From contig JAHHQL010000003.1 of NCBI GenBank assembly GCA_020026415.1, positions 62,001 through 126,000 on the forward strand: a stretch of DNA of 64,000 nucleotides, read 5' to 3'. The notes beneath the pieces were generated by a model. It ran no database searches. It was not told the origin of the DNA and worked only from the letters and a program-made list of their open reading frames with translations. The position numbers and the translations under genes were made by a program. Origin of the DNA: Alistipes sp. (GTDB taxonomy: Bacteria; Bacteroidota; Bacteroidia; Bacteroidales; Rikenellaceae). Within the stretch, counting starts at the first letter, position 1; the number at the start of each line of letters is the position of its first letter. Below are positions 43,707-53,338 of the stretch, one piece after another.

Positions 43707-43878
43707 GTGCAATCGCCTCAACCCGCCCCGAAGCACTCGCCACACCCCCTCAACAAAAATCGCCGCTTCTCTTTTCCCTTCTGCCCCCAAACGCCCGCTC
43801 GTATTCCGGTCTCCCCCGACACGCCCGCAATCCCCGCTCAAAAGCCCCTCACACTCCGCCTCAACCGCCCCTCCCCCA
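43707..43878 (+). other. C-rich, G-poor intergenic tract
   Basis: About 170 bp between the convergent nmo and gdhA genes, with the plus strand strongly C-rich and few G. No gene is visible. It resembles the tract after cobO and may be a Rho loading region behind the intrinsic terminator. Confidence 0.4.
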
Positions 43879-43879
43879 C

Positions 43880-43939
43880 AAAAAAAGTCCGCCCCCACAG
43901 GTAAGCGGACAAAAAAGCAGGGAGCGATATGCTCCCTGC
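43880..43939 (-). terminator. Tandem terminators of gdhA
   Basis: Two successive minus-strand hairpins: GCAGGGAGC/GCTCCCTGC (43917-43925 and 43931-43939) followed by a U run, then GTCCGC/GCGGAC around 43887-43910, also followed by U residues. Confidence 0.85.
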
Positions 43940-43967
43940 CGTATATAAGGTAAAATCTGATTTACGA

Positions 43968-45311
43968 TTAGATGATACCCTGCTCCAACATAGCCTGAGC
44001 GACCTTCATGAAGCCGGCGATGTTGGCACCCTTCACGTAGTCGATGTGACCGTCGGGCTGAGTACCGAAGGTAACGCAAGCCTCGTGGATGCTCTCCATG
44101 ATGTGGTGCAGTCTCTCATCGACCTCTTTACCGGTCCACGAAATGTGCATGCAGTTCTGAGTCATCTCCAGACCCGAAGTGGCAACACCACCTGCGTTTA
44201 CAGCCTTACCCGGAGCGAAGAGAATGCCATTCGACTGGAACTCGTGGATGGCTTCGGGGGTACAACCCATGTTCGAAACCTCGCAGCAGCACCATGTACC
44301 GTTGGCGATCAGTTCCTTGGCATCGTCACCGTTCAACTCGTTCTGGAATGCGCAAGGCAGTGCGATATCACACTTAACGCTCCAAGCCTTCTTGCCGGGA
44401 ACGAACGTAACGAGCGAGGGGAACTTGTCGGCCAAGTCCTGAACCTTGTTACGGTTCGACGAACGCATAACGGGCATGTAGTCGATCATCTCGGCGGTGA
44501 TACCGGCGGGAATGTGGCAAACGCCATCGGGACCCGAAATAGCAACTACCTTGCCACCGAGTTCGGTAGCCTTCATAGCGGCACCCCAAGCCACGTTACC
44601 GAAACCGGAGATGGCAACGGTCTTATCCTTGATGTCCTTGCCTGCGGTCTTCAGAACGAGGTTCGTGAAGTACAGAGCACCGAAACCGGTAGCCTCGGGG
44701 CGAAGGATCGAACCACCCCAAGTCATACCCTTACCGGTCATCACGCCGGTGTGGTACTTGCGGGCGAGTTTCTGATACATACCGTTCAAGAAACCGATCT
44801 CACGACCGCCGCAACCGACGTCACCGGCAGGAATATCGGTATCGACACCGATGTTGTTCCACAACTCGGTCATGAAGGCCTGGCAGAAACGCATGATTTC
44901 GCCGTTCGACTTGCCGACGGGATCGAAATCCGAACCGCCCTTACCGCCACCCATGGGCAACGTGGTCAGTGCATTCTTGAACGTCTGCTCGAAACCGAGG
45001 AACTTCAGCATCGAGAGGTTCACAGCCTTGTGGAAACGGATACCGCCTTTGTACGGGCCGATAGCACTATTGAATTGAACGCGATAACCGATGTTGGTCT
45101 GAACTTCGCCTTTGTCATCGACCCATGTCACACGGAACGTGAACACACGGTCAGGCTCGACGATACGCTCAACGATCTTAGCGGCCTCAAATTCGGGATG
45201 TTGATTATAGATGGGTTCGATAGATTCGAGAACTTCCTGTACTGCCTGCAGGAATTCGCTTTCTCCGGGGTGCTTGCGCTCCAGATCAGCCATGATTTTT
45301 TTAACTTCCAT
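43968..45311 (-). CDS. gdhA: NADP-type glutamate dehydrogenase
   Basis: Interconverts 2-oxoglutarate plus ammonium and glutamate in nitrogen assimilation. It is 447 residues from ATG 45311; the open frame upstream (to 45518) crosses the promoter and is not conserved. The glutamate-binding lysines lie in KGGIRFH and PMGGGKGGSDFDP. The nucleotide fold has GFGNVAWGAA. Length and sequence fit the small hexameric NADP(H) family. A -7 box lies about 35 nt upstream. Confidence 0.96.
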   Translation of the reverse strand: MEVKKIMADLERKHPGESEFLQAVQEVLESIEPIYNQHPEFEAAKIVERIVEPDRVFTFRVTWVDDKGEVQTNIGYRVQFNSAIGPYKGGIRFHKAVNLSMLKFLGFEQTFKNALTTLPMGGGKGGSDFDPVGKSNGEIMRFCQAFMTELWNNIGVDTDIPAGDVGCGGREIGFLNGMYQKLARKYHTGVMTGKGMTWGGSILRPEATGFGALYFTNLVLKTAGKDIKDKTVAISGFGNVAWGAAMKATELGGKVVAISGPDGVCHIPAGITAEMIDYMPVMRSSNRNKVQDLADKFPSLVTFVPGKKAWSVKCDIALPCAFQNELNGDDAKELIANGTWCCCEVSNMGCTPEAIHEFQSNGILFAPGKAVNAGGVATSGLEMTQNCMHISWTGKEVDERLHHIMESIHEACVTFGTQPDGHIDYVKGANIAGFMKVAQAMLEQGII

Positions 45312-45345
45312 AGTTCTATTTTTTAAGGTTAGGTTTCTTTTACTA

Positions 45346-45353
45346 CAAATATA
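45346..45353 (-). promoter_or_regulatory. Putative gdhA promoter
   Basis: On the minus strand TATATTTG matches the -7 consensus. The -33 box is weak (GTTAC). Confidence 0.55.
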
Positions 45354-45535
45354 AGCATATTTCTTATAGATTGTAACTTTTTCGCAAAAATAATTCACAC
45401 TTTCGCGGGTCGTTTTCCGTTCACCTATATAAAACAAACAAGGCGGACGGTCTCCTCCTGCACCCCGCCCCTGCCCCGTCGAAATGATTTTATGAGATTC
45501 GCCGGAGCAAAATTCCATTTTTACGAAAAAAAAGT

Positions 45536-45543
45536 TATCTTTG
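45536..45543 (+). promoter_or_regulatory. Putative promoter of the GNAT-like gene
   Basis: TATCTTTG lies 29 bp upstream of the ATG, divergent from gdhA. No clear -33 box. Confidence 0.55.
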
Positions 45544-45572
45544 TTCGGATCAATAGAACGACGATAAAAACA

Positions 45573-46778
45573 ATGGATTCTGCAAAATACACGTTACAGG
45601 AAGTTACCACCGCGGCACTCGCCGGCGAATGGCTGGACTTTCCGAAAAAACTTTATAAAGACAACCGCAACTGGGTCTGTCCGCTGGATGACGACATCCG
45701 CGAGGTGTTCGACCCCGAAAAGAACGAACTTTTCAAAGAGGGCGAGGCCGCACGCTGGATCGTCCGTGACCCGAAAGGCGAAATCGCAGGCCGTATCGCC
45801 GCATTCTACAACCGCGAGAAAGCCTCTCTGGAGGATCAGCCCACGGGAGGATGCGGATTCTTCGAGTCGATCGACGAACAGCAGGTTGCCGACCTGCTGT
45901 TCGATGCGGCACGTCTGTGGCTCGCCGCACGCGGCATGGAGGCAATGGACGGCCCGATCAACTTCGGACAACGCCGCGACTGGTGGGGCTGCCTCGTGGA
46001 GGGATTCGAATTTCAACCTCTGTACCGAAACCCCTACAACCCGCCCTACTACAAGGAACTCTTCGAGAACTACGGTTTTCAGAACTATTTCAACCAATAC
46101 AGTTACATCTGGCGCGTGAACGGCACCGAGGCCAACAAACTGATCTTCACCCGTGCCGAACATCTCTACTCCAATCCGGGGTATCACGTCGAACACATCG
46201 ACATGAACAATCTGGAGGAGGCAGCCGAGAATTTCCGCATCATCTACAACAAAGCATGGTCGCTGTTTTCGGGCGTGAAACCCATCTCGCACGAGGAGGC
46301 CATGCAGCTGATGCGCACAATGAAACCCATCATCGACCCCAACATCATTTTCTTCGCCTATTTCCACGAGGAGCCGATCGGCTTCTTCATCACCGTCCCC
46401 GATCTGAACCGCCTGATCGGCAAGTTCAACGGCAAGTTCGGTCTGTGGCAGAAACTCGACCTGATGTGGAACCTCAAGGTGCGCAAATCGTGCGACCGCG
46501 CTTTTGCCCTGATTTTCGGCATCACTCCCGAATTTCACGGCAAGGGTGTCGAATCGGCAATGATGGTCAAGTACTGGCACTACATCGAAGAGGCAAAAAA
46601 TCCCTACAAAACGATGGAATTGGCGTGGGTCGGCGATTTCAACCCCGTGATGAACCGTATGGTCGAACGCTATGTCTGCGCCGAACGTCATAAGGTGCAC
46701 ACCACCTACCGCTACCTGTTCGACCGCGCCAAAGAGTTCCACCGCTGTCCGCGTCTGGGCGTCAAGCGACAGGAGTAG
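45573..46778 (+). CDS. GNAT-fold acyltransferase-like protein
   Basis: Cytoplasmic protein of 401 residues from ATG 45573; the longer frame to 45492 crosses the promoter. It has a first half with ARWIVRDPKGEIAGRIAAFYN and GFFESIDEQQVADLLFDAA, both typical of GNAT acetyltransferase cores, and MEAMDGPINFGQRRDWWG. A second half (FRIIYNKAWSLFSGVKPISHEEA, then FGITPEFHGKGVESAMM) repeats GNAT-like features with an acyl-CoA loop. Substrate unknown. Neighbours are gdhA (divergent) and gcvT (56 bp downstream). Confidence 0.75.
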   Translation: MDSAKYTLQEVTTAALAGEWLDFPKKLYKDNRNWVCPLDDDIREVFDPEKNELFKEGEAARWIVRDPKGEIAGRIAAFYNREKASLEDQPTGGCGFFESIDEQQVADLLFDAARLWLAARGMEAMDGPINFGQRRDWWGCLVEGFEFQPLYRNPYNPPYYKELFENYGFQNYFNQYSYIWRVNGTEANKLIFTRAEHLYSNPGYHVEHIDMNNLEEAAENFRIIYNKAWSLFSGVKPISHEEAMQLMRTMKPIIDPNIIFFAYFHEEPIGFFITVPDLNRLIGKFNGKFGLWQKLDLMWNLKVRKSCDRAFALIFGITPEFHGKGVESAMMVKYWHYIEEAKNPYKTMELAWVGDFNPVMNRMVERYVCAERHKVHTTYRYLFDRAKEFHRCPRLGVKRQE

Positions 46779-46834
46779 GCTCCCCCCCTCCCGGAAAAAC
46801 GAACACATACCTTAAAACTTTAATAATCTAAACT

Positions 46835-47935
46835 ATGAAAACAACCGTATTTGTAAACCATCATATCGCCGCAGGCGCCAAGATGGCCGAATTTGCAGGC
46901 TACAACATGCCGATCGAATTTACGGGAATCAACGACGAACACCTCACCGTCCGCAACGGCGCGGGCGTATTCGACGTGAGCCACATGGGCGAATTTTGGA
47001 TTAAAGGTCCGCACGCGCTGGATCTTTTGCAGAAGGTGATGTCGAACGACGTGTCGAAACTCGTGGACGGAAAGGTACAGTATTCGTGCATGCCCAACGG
47101 TCGCGGCGGTATCGTCGATGACCTGTTGATCTACCGCGTGGATGCCGAGACCTACATGCTCGTGCCCAACGCCGCCAACATCGACAAGGACTGGAAACAC
47201 ATCCTCGAAGCCGCCAAGGAGTTCGGGATGGAGGCAGGCCACGGCAAAGAGCTCTACAACGCATCGGACGAGATCTGCCAGTTGGCGGTTCAAGGCCCCA
47301 AGGCGATGAAGATCATCCAGAAGATGTGCCAGGAGCCGGTCGAAGACATGGAATACTACACCTTCAAGAAGACCGAGGTGGGTGGCGTGAAGGTCATCCT
47401 TTCGATCACGGGATACACGGGTGCGGGCGGTTGCGAGATCTACGCCGCAAACGAGGATGCCGAGCAGTTGTGGAAAGCACTCTGGGAGGCAGGTGAAGAG
47501 TACGGATTGAAGAATATCGGTCTGGGAGCACGCGACACGCTGCGTCTGGAGAAAGGTTTCTGCCTCTACAGCAACGACATCGACGACACCACCTCCCCCA
47601 TCGAGGCAGGTCTGGGTTGGATCACGAAGTTCGCCGAGGGCAAGAACTTCATCGACCGCGAATATCTGGAGCGTCAGAAAGCCGAGGGCGTAACGCGCAA
47701 ACTCGTGGCATTCAAACTCATCGACCGCGGTATTCCGCGTCACGGCTACAAACTCTGCACCTCGGAAGGCGAGGAGATCGGCCATGTGACTTCGGGTACG
47801 ATGTCGCCCTGCCTGAAGATCGGTATCGGTATGGGTTATGTCAAGAAGGAATACTCGAAGATCGGCACACAGATCGCCGTCGAGTGCCGAGGCCGTCTGC
47901 TGAAGGCCGAGGTCGTAAAACTACCGTTCGTATAG
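46835..47935 (+). CDS. gcvT: Glycine cleavage system aminomethyltransferase (T protein)
   Basis: Transfers the methylene group from the H-protein lipoyl arm to tetrahydrofolate, releasing ammonia. Its 366 residues contain FDVSHMGEF, PNGRGGIVDDLLIYR and SITGYTGAGGCEIY, with the folate-binding and catalytic Asp in the VDDLL block. No gcvH or gcvP lies beside it. A strong terminator follows. Confidence 0.95.
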   Translation: MKTTVFVNHHIAAGAKMAEFAGYNMPIEFTGINDEHLTVRNGAGVFDVSHMGEFWIKGPHALDLLQKVMSNDVSKLVDGKVQYSCMPNGRGGIVDDLLIYRVDAETYMLVPNAANIDKDWKHILEAAKEFGMEAGHGKELYNASDEICQLAVQGPKAMKIIQKMCQEPVEDMEYYTFKKTEVGGVKVILSITGYTGAGGCEIYAANEDAEQLWKALWEAGEEYGLKNIGLGARDTLRLEKGFCLYSNDIDDTTSPIEAGLGWITKFAEGKNFIDREYLERQKAEGVTRKLVAFKLIDRGIPRHGYKLCTSEGEEIGHVTSGTMSPCLKIGIGMGYVKKEYSKIGTQIAVECRGRLLKAEVVKLPFV

Positions 47936-47955
47936 AGCGCATACCTCTTATATAA

Positions 47956-47995
47956 TAAACCCCGTCACTCGGCGATGAGTGACGGGGTTTTATTT
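47956..47995. terminator. Bidirectional terminator between gcvT and the S41 gene
   Basis: AACCCCGTCACTC and GAGTGACGGGGTT (47958-47970 and 47977-47989) flank a 6-nt loop, with T-rich sequence after and A-rich before. It serves the two convergent genes. Confidence 0.92.
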
Positions 47996-48011
47996 TGCTT
48001 AAAAAGACAGG

Positions 48012-49265
48012 TTACTGCTTACGCACCCACTCCAGAACGGGATCAATGCCGTTTACATAGTCGTCCACCGACATCTCCAACAGCACGTCGGGTGCCAAGG
48101 TCGGCATATCCTCCTCCACCATCTTGAAATATTTGGTCGAATAACAAACCTCTATTCCCGATTCGGGCAACTTGAACGAACGCACCTCGCCATAGTGGTT
48201 CGGCTTTCCGGCGGTCTGTTCGCCCAAGAGACACGCGCCCAATTTCTGCTTCAGATCCAGCGCATTGAGAATGCCCGACGAGAAGGTCGAACGACCGATG
48301 ACGCCGTAAATCTTCAAATCGGGATGCTGACGATGTTCGGCAATAAGTTTCTCGACCAGAGCGGTAAATTGAGCGGAACTGCCGCCCGAATTGTAACGCA
48401 GATCGAACACCACCTTGCGCATTTTGCCCTTTCGGATGGTCTCAAGCACCCGATCGGCAAACTCTTGAAACGAGGGCAACTGCCCGGCCACCTTCGGATT
48501 GCCATACTGCGCCTCCAACTCACGACTCCAGCATTTGTTGTACTGCACATAGTAGATCGAACCGTCGTCGATGAGCGATTCGGAGAACAACTGCCGACCG
48601 TTGCGCAGACACATCGCCATTTTCTTGGGGTTGAGCGTTTCGTACTCCTCGTCATACGTTCCGATCGTCATCTCGACCGACTCGCGGCGGCCGTCCCTTT
48701 CGAAGGTCAGCAGCGCAGTATCACCCGCCACCGTATTGAAGAAATTATGCAGATCACAATACGCCAACAATTTGGGAACGACATTACGCACGTTCGACAC
48801 ATTATCGACCGTCAGCAGCGTGCAGAATTTTTCTGCCACTTCTTCGATCTTTTGACCGTTGATCTCTACCAGATTCCAACCCAAAAGACGGGCATATTGA
48901 GGTTTGGTTGCGAGCAACACATAATCATTGCCGAACCCCACCAATCCGATCGGCAGAATCCGCTGACGGTTCAGATAAGGCACGATGTTGATCGCCGTAT
49001 GCGAATCGCCCATTCCGGCCAAGACCTGTTGCAGACGGACGGCGAGTTCAAATTTGGAACTCTTGCGGCAATGCTTCGCCACGCTCTTCATCTCTTTGCG
49101 AAATTCACGTTCGCTCTTCTCGGCAAAAAGGTTGAAGTGTCGTTTGGGTAACTCCCCGCGCATAAATTGCACATCGCCCCGCCAATCCTTCACAATGGGG
49201 TTCTGCCCGCTTGCACATACCACCGAGGCCAACATACACAACAAAACGAATAAATGTTTTTTCAT
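48012..49265 (-). CDS. S41-family (C-terminal processing protease-like) exported protein
   Basis: Exported protein of 417 residues with signal peptide ending near CASGQN. The N-terminal helical region covers about 22-110. A PDZ-like domain is not evident. The S41 core has FDLRYNSGGSS (oxyanion and substrate loop), the nucleophile region GRSTFSSGIL, and the general-base lysine in GEQTAGKPN. The Ser-Lys dyad therefore looks intact. It may process envelope or imported peptides. No neighbour suggests a partner. Confidence 0.8.
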   Translation of the reverse strand: MKKHLFVLLCMLASVVCASGQNPIVKDWRGDVQFMRGELPKRHFNLFAEKSEREFRKEMKSVAKHCRKSSKFELAVRLQQVLAGMGDSHTAINIVPYLNRQRILPIGLVGFGNDYVLLATKPQYARLLGWNLVEINGQKIEEVAEKFCTLLTVDNVSNVRNVVPKLLAYCDLHNFFNTVAGDTALLTFERDGRRESVEMTIGTYDEEYETLNPKKMAMCLRNGRQLFSESLIDDGSIYYVQYNKCWSRELEAQYGNPKVAGQLPSFQEFADRVLETIRKGKMRKVVFDLRYNSGGSSAQFTALVEKLIAEHRQHPDLKIYGVIGRSTFSSGILNALDLKQKLGACLLGEQTAGKPNHYGEVRSFKLPESGIEVCYSTKYFKMVEEDMPTLAPDVLLEMSVDDYVNGIDPVLEWVRKQ

Positions 49266-49363
49266 AGGTATCGAGTTTTATTTTTAGTCTGAAGTAAGAA
49301 ACGAAAGTAATCAAACAGAAACGATTCTCAAATCTTTATGGCGATTTTTTCATCTGCCGACCA

Positions 49364-49400
49364 CAAAAAAAGAGCATCGCCCTCAAAAGGCAATGCTCTT
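49364..49400 (-). terminator. Terminator of the RlmI-like operon
   Basis: AGAGCATcGCC and GGCaATGCTCT (49371-49381 and 49389-49399) form a hairpin. The A run on its left gives a U run in the minus transcript. Confidence 0.85.
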
Positions 49401-49425
49401 AAAACATCTTTTCCCTTCAGGACGA

Positions 49426-50625
49426 CTACTCCACGTACAACACCAGTCCCTTCAGGTATTCGCCTTCGGGATGGTAGATGTTGATCGGATGATCGGCAGG
49501 CTGGGTCAGCTGATGCAGGATGCGCACCTTGCGCCCTGCGATGGCTGCCGCCGAGAAGACGGTCGTGCGGAACAACTCCTTCGACACGGCCTGCGAGCAG
49601 GAGAACGTGAAGAGGATGCCGCCCGGCTTGATCTGCGACAGGGCGCGGGCATTCAGCCGCTTATAGCCCTGCATGGCGTTGCCCAACACGCGGTGGTGCT
49701 TGGCAAAGGCCGGCGGATCGAGGATGATCAGATCATATTTCGAACCGATATCTTTCAGGTAGGTCACCGCATCGGCAGCCACCTCCTCGTGGGGTGCATT
49801 TTCGCCGAAGTTCAAGATCATGTTGTCTCGCGCCAACTCCACGGCACGCTCCGAAGAATCCACCGAACACACCTCCTTCGCGCCGCCTGCCAGAGCATAG
49901 ACCGAAAATCCGCCCGTATAGCAGAACGTGTTGAGCACCGTGCGCCCCTTGGCATAACGCTTCACGAGTTCGCGGTTCTCGCGCTGATCGAGGAAGAATC
50001 CCGTTTTCTGACCCTCCTCCCAATTGACGAGGAATTTCTGACCATGCTCCAGAACGACCTCCGACGAGCGTTTCGACTGCCCCCACAGATAGCCGTCCAC
50101 CGCACCGAGGTTGGCTTTCGGAGGAACGGTCTGCGACGATTTGTCATATACGGCGGTGATCCGGTCGCCATACACCGAACGGATCGCCTCGCAGATCTCA
50201 CGACGCGAGCGGAACATACCGCACGAATGGCACTGCACGACGGCTGTCGTATTGTAAATATCGACCACCAATCCGGGCAGCGAATCGCCCTCGCCGTGAA
50301 TCAGACGGTAGCACGTGGTATCTTCGCAATCGGTATAACCCAATGCGCAACGCACCTCACAGGCACGTGCGATGCGGTCGTTCCACCACTTCTGGTCGAT
50401 CACCTCGTCCTCGAACGAAAGCACGCGCACGGCAATCGAACCGATCTGATAATGCCCCTTGGCAATGAACTCACCGCGGCTGGTATATACGTCAATGATG
50501 ATGCCCTCCTGAATCTGGTCGTCGCTTTCGGCTTCGATGCGATCCACGGCACCTGAAAAAATCCACGGGTGGCGGCGCATAAGCGACTCTTCCTTCCCGC
50601 GTCTAAGCACGATTTTCGGGTTCAT
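49426..50625 (-). CDS. RlmI-like 23S rRNA (cytosine) methyltransferase
   Basis: SAM-dependent class I methyltransferase of 399 residues. The N-terminal PUA-type RNA-binding domain spans about 1-75 (IVLRRGKEESLMRRHPWIFSGA). The Rossmann domain has VLNTFCYTGGFSVYALAGGA for SAM and the catalytic LILDPPAFAKHH. C-terminal Cys in FSCSQAV fits the m5C methyltransferase mechanism. The family methylates C1962 of 23S rRNA in E. coli; exact site here is inferred. It starts 6 bp after the RNase D-like gene. Confidence 0.88.
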   Translation of the reverse strand: MNPKIVLRRGKEESLMRRHPWIFSGAVDRIEAESDDQIQEGIIIDVYTSRGEFIAKGHYQIGSIAVRVLSFEDEVIDQKWWNDRIARACEVRCALGYTDCEDTTCYRLIHGEGDSLPGLVVDIYNTTAVVQCHSCGMFRSRREICEAIRSVYGDRITAVYDKSSQTVPPKANLGAVDGYLWGQSKRSSEVVLEHGQKFLVNWEEGQKTGFFLDQRENRELVKRYAKGRTVLNTFCYTGGFSVYALAGGAKEVCSVDSSERAVELARDNMILNFGENAPHEEVAADAVTYLKDIGSKYDLIILDPPAFAKHHRVLGNAMQGYKRLNARALSQIKPGGILFTFSCSQAVSKELFRTTVFSAAAIAGRKVRILHQLTQPADHPINIYHPEGEYLKGLVLYVE

Positions 50626-50631
50626 GAAACT

Positions 50632-51237
50632 CTATTTTTTGATTTTGGGCGTATCTTGTAATTTGTTGTAGATCTGGATGCACACCCACGCATCAGTGGC
50701 GGCGTACAACTGTTGGCTCGGCGTGAAACTCGCAGCCTCCCAGTTGCTCAGCCGCTGTGCCTTCGACACCCGTTTGCCGAGGATGATGGCCGACATTTTG
50801 CGCAGGCTCTTCTCCTCGATGCCCCACTCCGGCACAAGCGTCTGCAAATCGACGAATCCTCCGTCGCGGAAATGCCTCAGTTTACGCAACGAGCGCAAAT
50901 CCCCCGCCACGTCGGCACCGATCTTACGAACCGATTTCGATTCAAGCAGTTGCAGGATGGGTTTGCAGAAAGGAATTTTATTCAAGCGGAACAGATAGCA
51001 CACCGTCGGCGTCGATAACTGCAACAGAGCGACCCGATACGACACGCCCGGACGGAACGAAGGACGCGTTTCGGTGTCAAATCCGATCGTGGGATATTGT
51101 TTCAGATCGTTGCAGGCGGCCTCGACCTCCTCTTCGCGGTCGATCACGCGGATCGTACCGGGAAATTCGATGGCGGGCAAATCGGCCGTCTGTTCGTTAC
51201 TGATTTTCGGGATAAAATGATTCTCTGTGCTCATCAT
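50632..51237 (-). CDS. RNase D-like 3'-5' exonuclease
   Basis: DEDDy exonuclease domain protein of 201 residues. Motif I is FDTET (Asp54 and Glu56 region), motif II lies in GADVAGDLRSL, and motif III in YAATDAWVCI with the tyrosine of the DEDDy type. It lacks the HRDC domains of full RNase D, so it is a short stand-alone form. It lies 6 bp before the RlmI-like gene, and so may process RNA with it. Substrate unknown. Confidence 0.85.
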   Translation of the reverse strand: MMSTENHFIPKISNEQTADLPAIEFPGTIRVIDREEEVEAACNDLKQYPTIGFDTETRPSFRPGVSYRVALLQLSTPTVCYLFRLNKIPFCKPILQLLESKSVRKIGADVAGDLRSLRKLRHFRDGGFVDLQTLVPEWGIEEKSLRKMSAIILGKRVSKAQRLSNWEAASFTPSQQLYAATDAWVCIQIYNKLQDTPKIKK

Positions 51238-51273
51238 GTTGCAAAATTCTCACAAAAGTAACCTTTTTTCCGT

Positions 51274-53196
51274 TTATTTCCGAATTTTTTCGATCAGTCC
51301 GTCCTCGCGCGTATGCAAAATCCCCTCGCCGATCAACCCGCGGAGCACTTCGCCCGATCGCTCCACCCCGCAGTCAAGCAGCGTACAGAGCCGTGCAGGG
51401 TCGTTTTCGCCACGCTCCACGAGCGCAAGGATCTCACGCCGAATCGCTTCGTCATCCCCACTTTGACGTTTCCGCCGACGGCGTTTTTCCAGACACAGAT
51501 CGCACACGCCGCACTCGGGCGTATCCTTACCGCCGAAATAGGCATCGAGTACCGCACTGCGACACCGTTCCTCATTCTCGGCATAGGCGATCATGTGTCC
51601 GAACCGCTCGTGCATCAGAGCCTTGCGCCGCTGATAGGTATCGGGCGAAATGTAGAGATCCTCCCGCGGCAGACGCTCCTCGTCGAAATAGATCATCGGC
51701 GCATGGTTCGAGGGAATGTAACGGATCAGTCGCAACTGCCACAACTTTTTGAGCAGTTCCTTCACGCGGTCGATCCTGTAACCGCTCCATGTTGCCAGTT
51801 CGTTCTCGTCGATGGGGCGGAAATCGGTGAACACGCCGTTGTACAGCCGCAAAATCGTTCGGATGAAATGGTCGAGTTCCTCGCGCCGGATGCGTACCTT
51901 ATACAGGTCGTCACGGCTCACGCAGAACATCAACCGCGCGGGATTGTCCTGCGCATCGGTCAGCGTCAGGTAGCCGTTCTGTTGCAGGAGTTTCAGTGCA
52001 CTCTGCACCTTACCGATGTAGAGGTGTTCGCGGGCACAGAAGTCGAAGATGTTGAACAACATCGACGCTCCCTGTCCTTCGCCGAATCCGATCTGAAGAA
52101 ACGAACATACGCGATCGTAAATATCCTTGATCTCTTCAATCGGCGGAAATTCCTGATCGAAACGCCGTGCGATGCGTTCGGCATCGTCCTTATCGACCAA
52201 CAAAAGCGCATAGGCGCGTTTGCCGTCACGCCCCGCACGCCCTGCCTCCTGATAGTAACTCTCCAAAGAGTCGCACATCGAGTAGTGCAACACGAACCGC
52301 ACATCGGGCTTGTCGATACCCATACCGAAGGCGTTCGTAGAGACCATCACCCGCACGCGACCCGACAGCCACTCCTCCTGACACCTGTTACGCTCGGCAT
52401 ACCCCATACCGCCGTGATACGCCGCGGCGGAGATACCCTCGTTACGCAGAAACCCGGCAATCTGCTCCGTCCCCTCGCGCGTCCGCATATAGACGATGCC
52501 CGTTCCCGGCACGCCGTGAATCATGCGCAACATCTGCCCGTTCTTGTCGTCCGTATGGCGCACGCTGTACGAAAGATTCGCCCTCAGGAAACTGCTCCGC
52601 AGAATATGCTCCTCTGCGAACGACAACCGCTCCATGATGTCCTTCGTGACGAGTTCCGTCGCCGAGGCCGTCAAGGCCAGCACGGGCACATCGGGCAACA
52701 TTTCGCGCAATTGAGCAATGCGCAGATAGGCGGGGCGGAAGTCGTAGCCCCACTGCGAGATGCAGTGTGCCTCATCCACCGCCAGAAGCGACACCTTCAT
52801 GCGCTGTACCCTCAGGCGGAACGGCTCCGAAGCAATGCGTTCGGGAGCGATGTAGAGGAATTTGACATCGCCATAGGTGCAGTTGTCCAGCGCGATGTCG
52901 ATCTGACGGGGTGACAACCCCGAATGCACCGCCACCGCCGGTATGTGCCGACGGCGCAAGTGATCGACCTGATCCTTCATCAACGCGATCAGCGGGGTGA
53001 TGACGATGCACAACCCCTCGCGAGCCATGGTGGGCACCTGATAGGTCAGCGATTTTCCGCCCCCCGTGGGCATCAGGGCGAGCGTATCGCGCCCTGCCAT
53101 AACCGAACGGATGATCTCCTCCTGCACGGGACGGAACTCTTCGTATCCCCAGAAGCGTTTCAGTACTTCGTGAATTTTGTCTCGGTCGGTATTCAT
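51274..53196 (-). CDS. recQ: ATP-dependent DNA helicase RecQ
   Basis: SF2 3'-5' helicase of 640 residues from ATG 53196. The start fits the near-leaderless promoter; the longer frame to 53247 crosses it. Walker A LMPTGGGKS, DEAH box AVDEAHCISQWGYDFR, motif VI YYQEAGRAGRDG and the zinc cysteines of the RQC domain (RCRSAV, ECGVCDLC) are visible. The C-terminus has a winged-helix part and a basic stretch (KRRRRKRQS) in place of a clear HRDC domain. Confidence 0.95.
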   Translation of the reverse strand: MNTDRDKIHEVLKRFWGYEEFRPVQEEIIRSVMAGRDTLALMPTGGGKSLTYQVPTMAREGLCIVITPLIALMKDQVDHLRRRHIPAVAVHSGLSPRQIDIALDNCTYGDVKFLYIAPERIASEPFRLRVQRMKVSLLAVDEAHCISQWGYDFRPAYLRIAQLREMLPDVPVLALTASATELVTKDIMERLSFAEEHILRSSFLRANLSYSVRHTDDKNGQMLRMIHGVPGTGIVYMRTREGTEQIAGFLRNEGISAAAYHGGMGYAERNRCQEEWLSGRVRVMVSTNAFGMGIDKPDVRFVLHYSMCDSLESYYQEAGRAGRDGKRAYALLLVDKDDAERIARRFDQEFPPIEEIKDIYDRVCSFLQIGFGEGQGASMLFNIFDFCAREHLYIGKVQSALKLLQQNGYLTLTDAQDNPARLMFCVSRDDLYKVRIRREELDHFIRTILRLYNGVFTDFRPIDENELATWSGYRIDRVKELLKKLWQLRLIRYIPSNHAPMIYFDEERLPREDLYISPDTYQRRKALMHERFGHMIAYAENEERCRSAVLDAYFGGKDTPECGVCDLCLEKRRRRKRQSGDDEAIRREILALVERGENDPARLCTLLDCGVERSGEVLRGLIGEGILHTREDGLIEKIRK

Positions 53197-53201
53197 AGGT
53201 A

Positions 53202-53209
53202 CAAAGGTA
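53202..53209 (-). promoter_or_regulatory. recQ promoter, near-leaderless
   Basis: On the minus strand TACCTTTG ends 5 nt before the ATG of recQ, so the mRNA should start at or next to the start codon. Confidence 0.6.
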
Positions 53210-53282
53210 GGAATTTTAATAAACTTTTCCCCGCAAACCATCCCCAAAATAAGGTAAATCAGCCCTCGGAGGCACAGAAGTA

Positions 53283-53313
53283 TTTGCAGAACGACAAAAA
53301 AATTCTATTTTTG
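53283..53313 (+). promoter_or_regulatory. Promoter of the PqqD-TonB receptor cluster
   Basis: TTTG at 53283-53286, a 19-bp spacer and TATTTTTG at 53306-53313 form a complete consensus pair 25 bp upstream of the pqqD-like ATG. Confidence 0.75.
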
Positions 53314-53338
53314 CGACAAACCGAAAAACAAGAAACCC

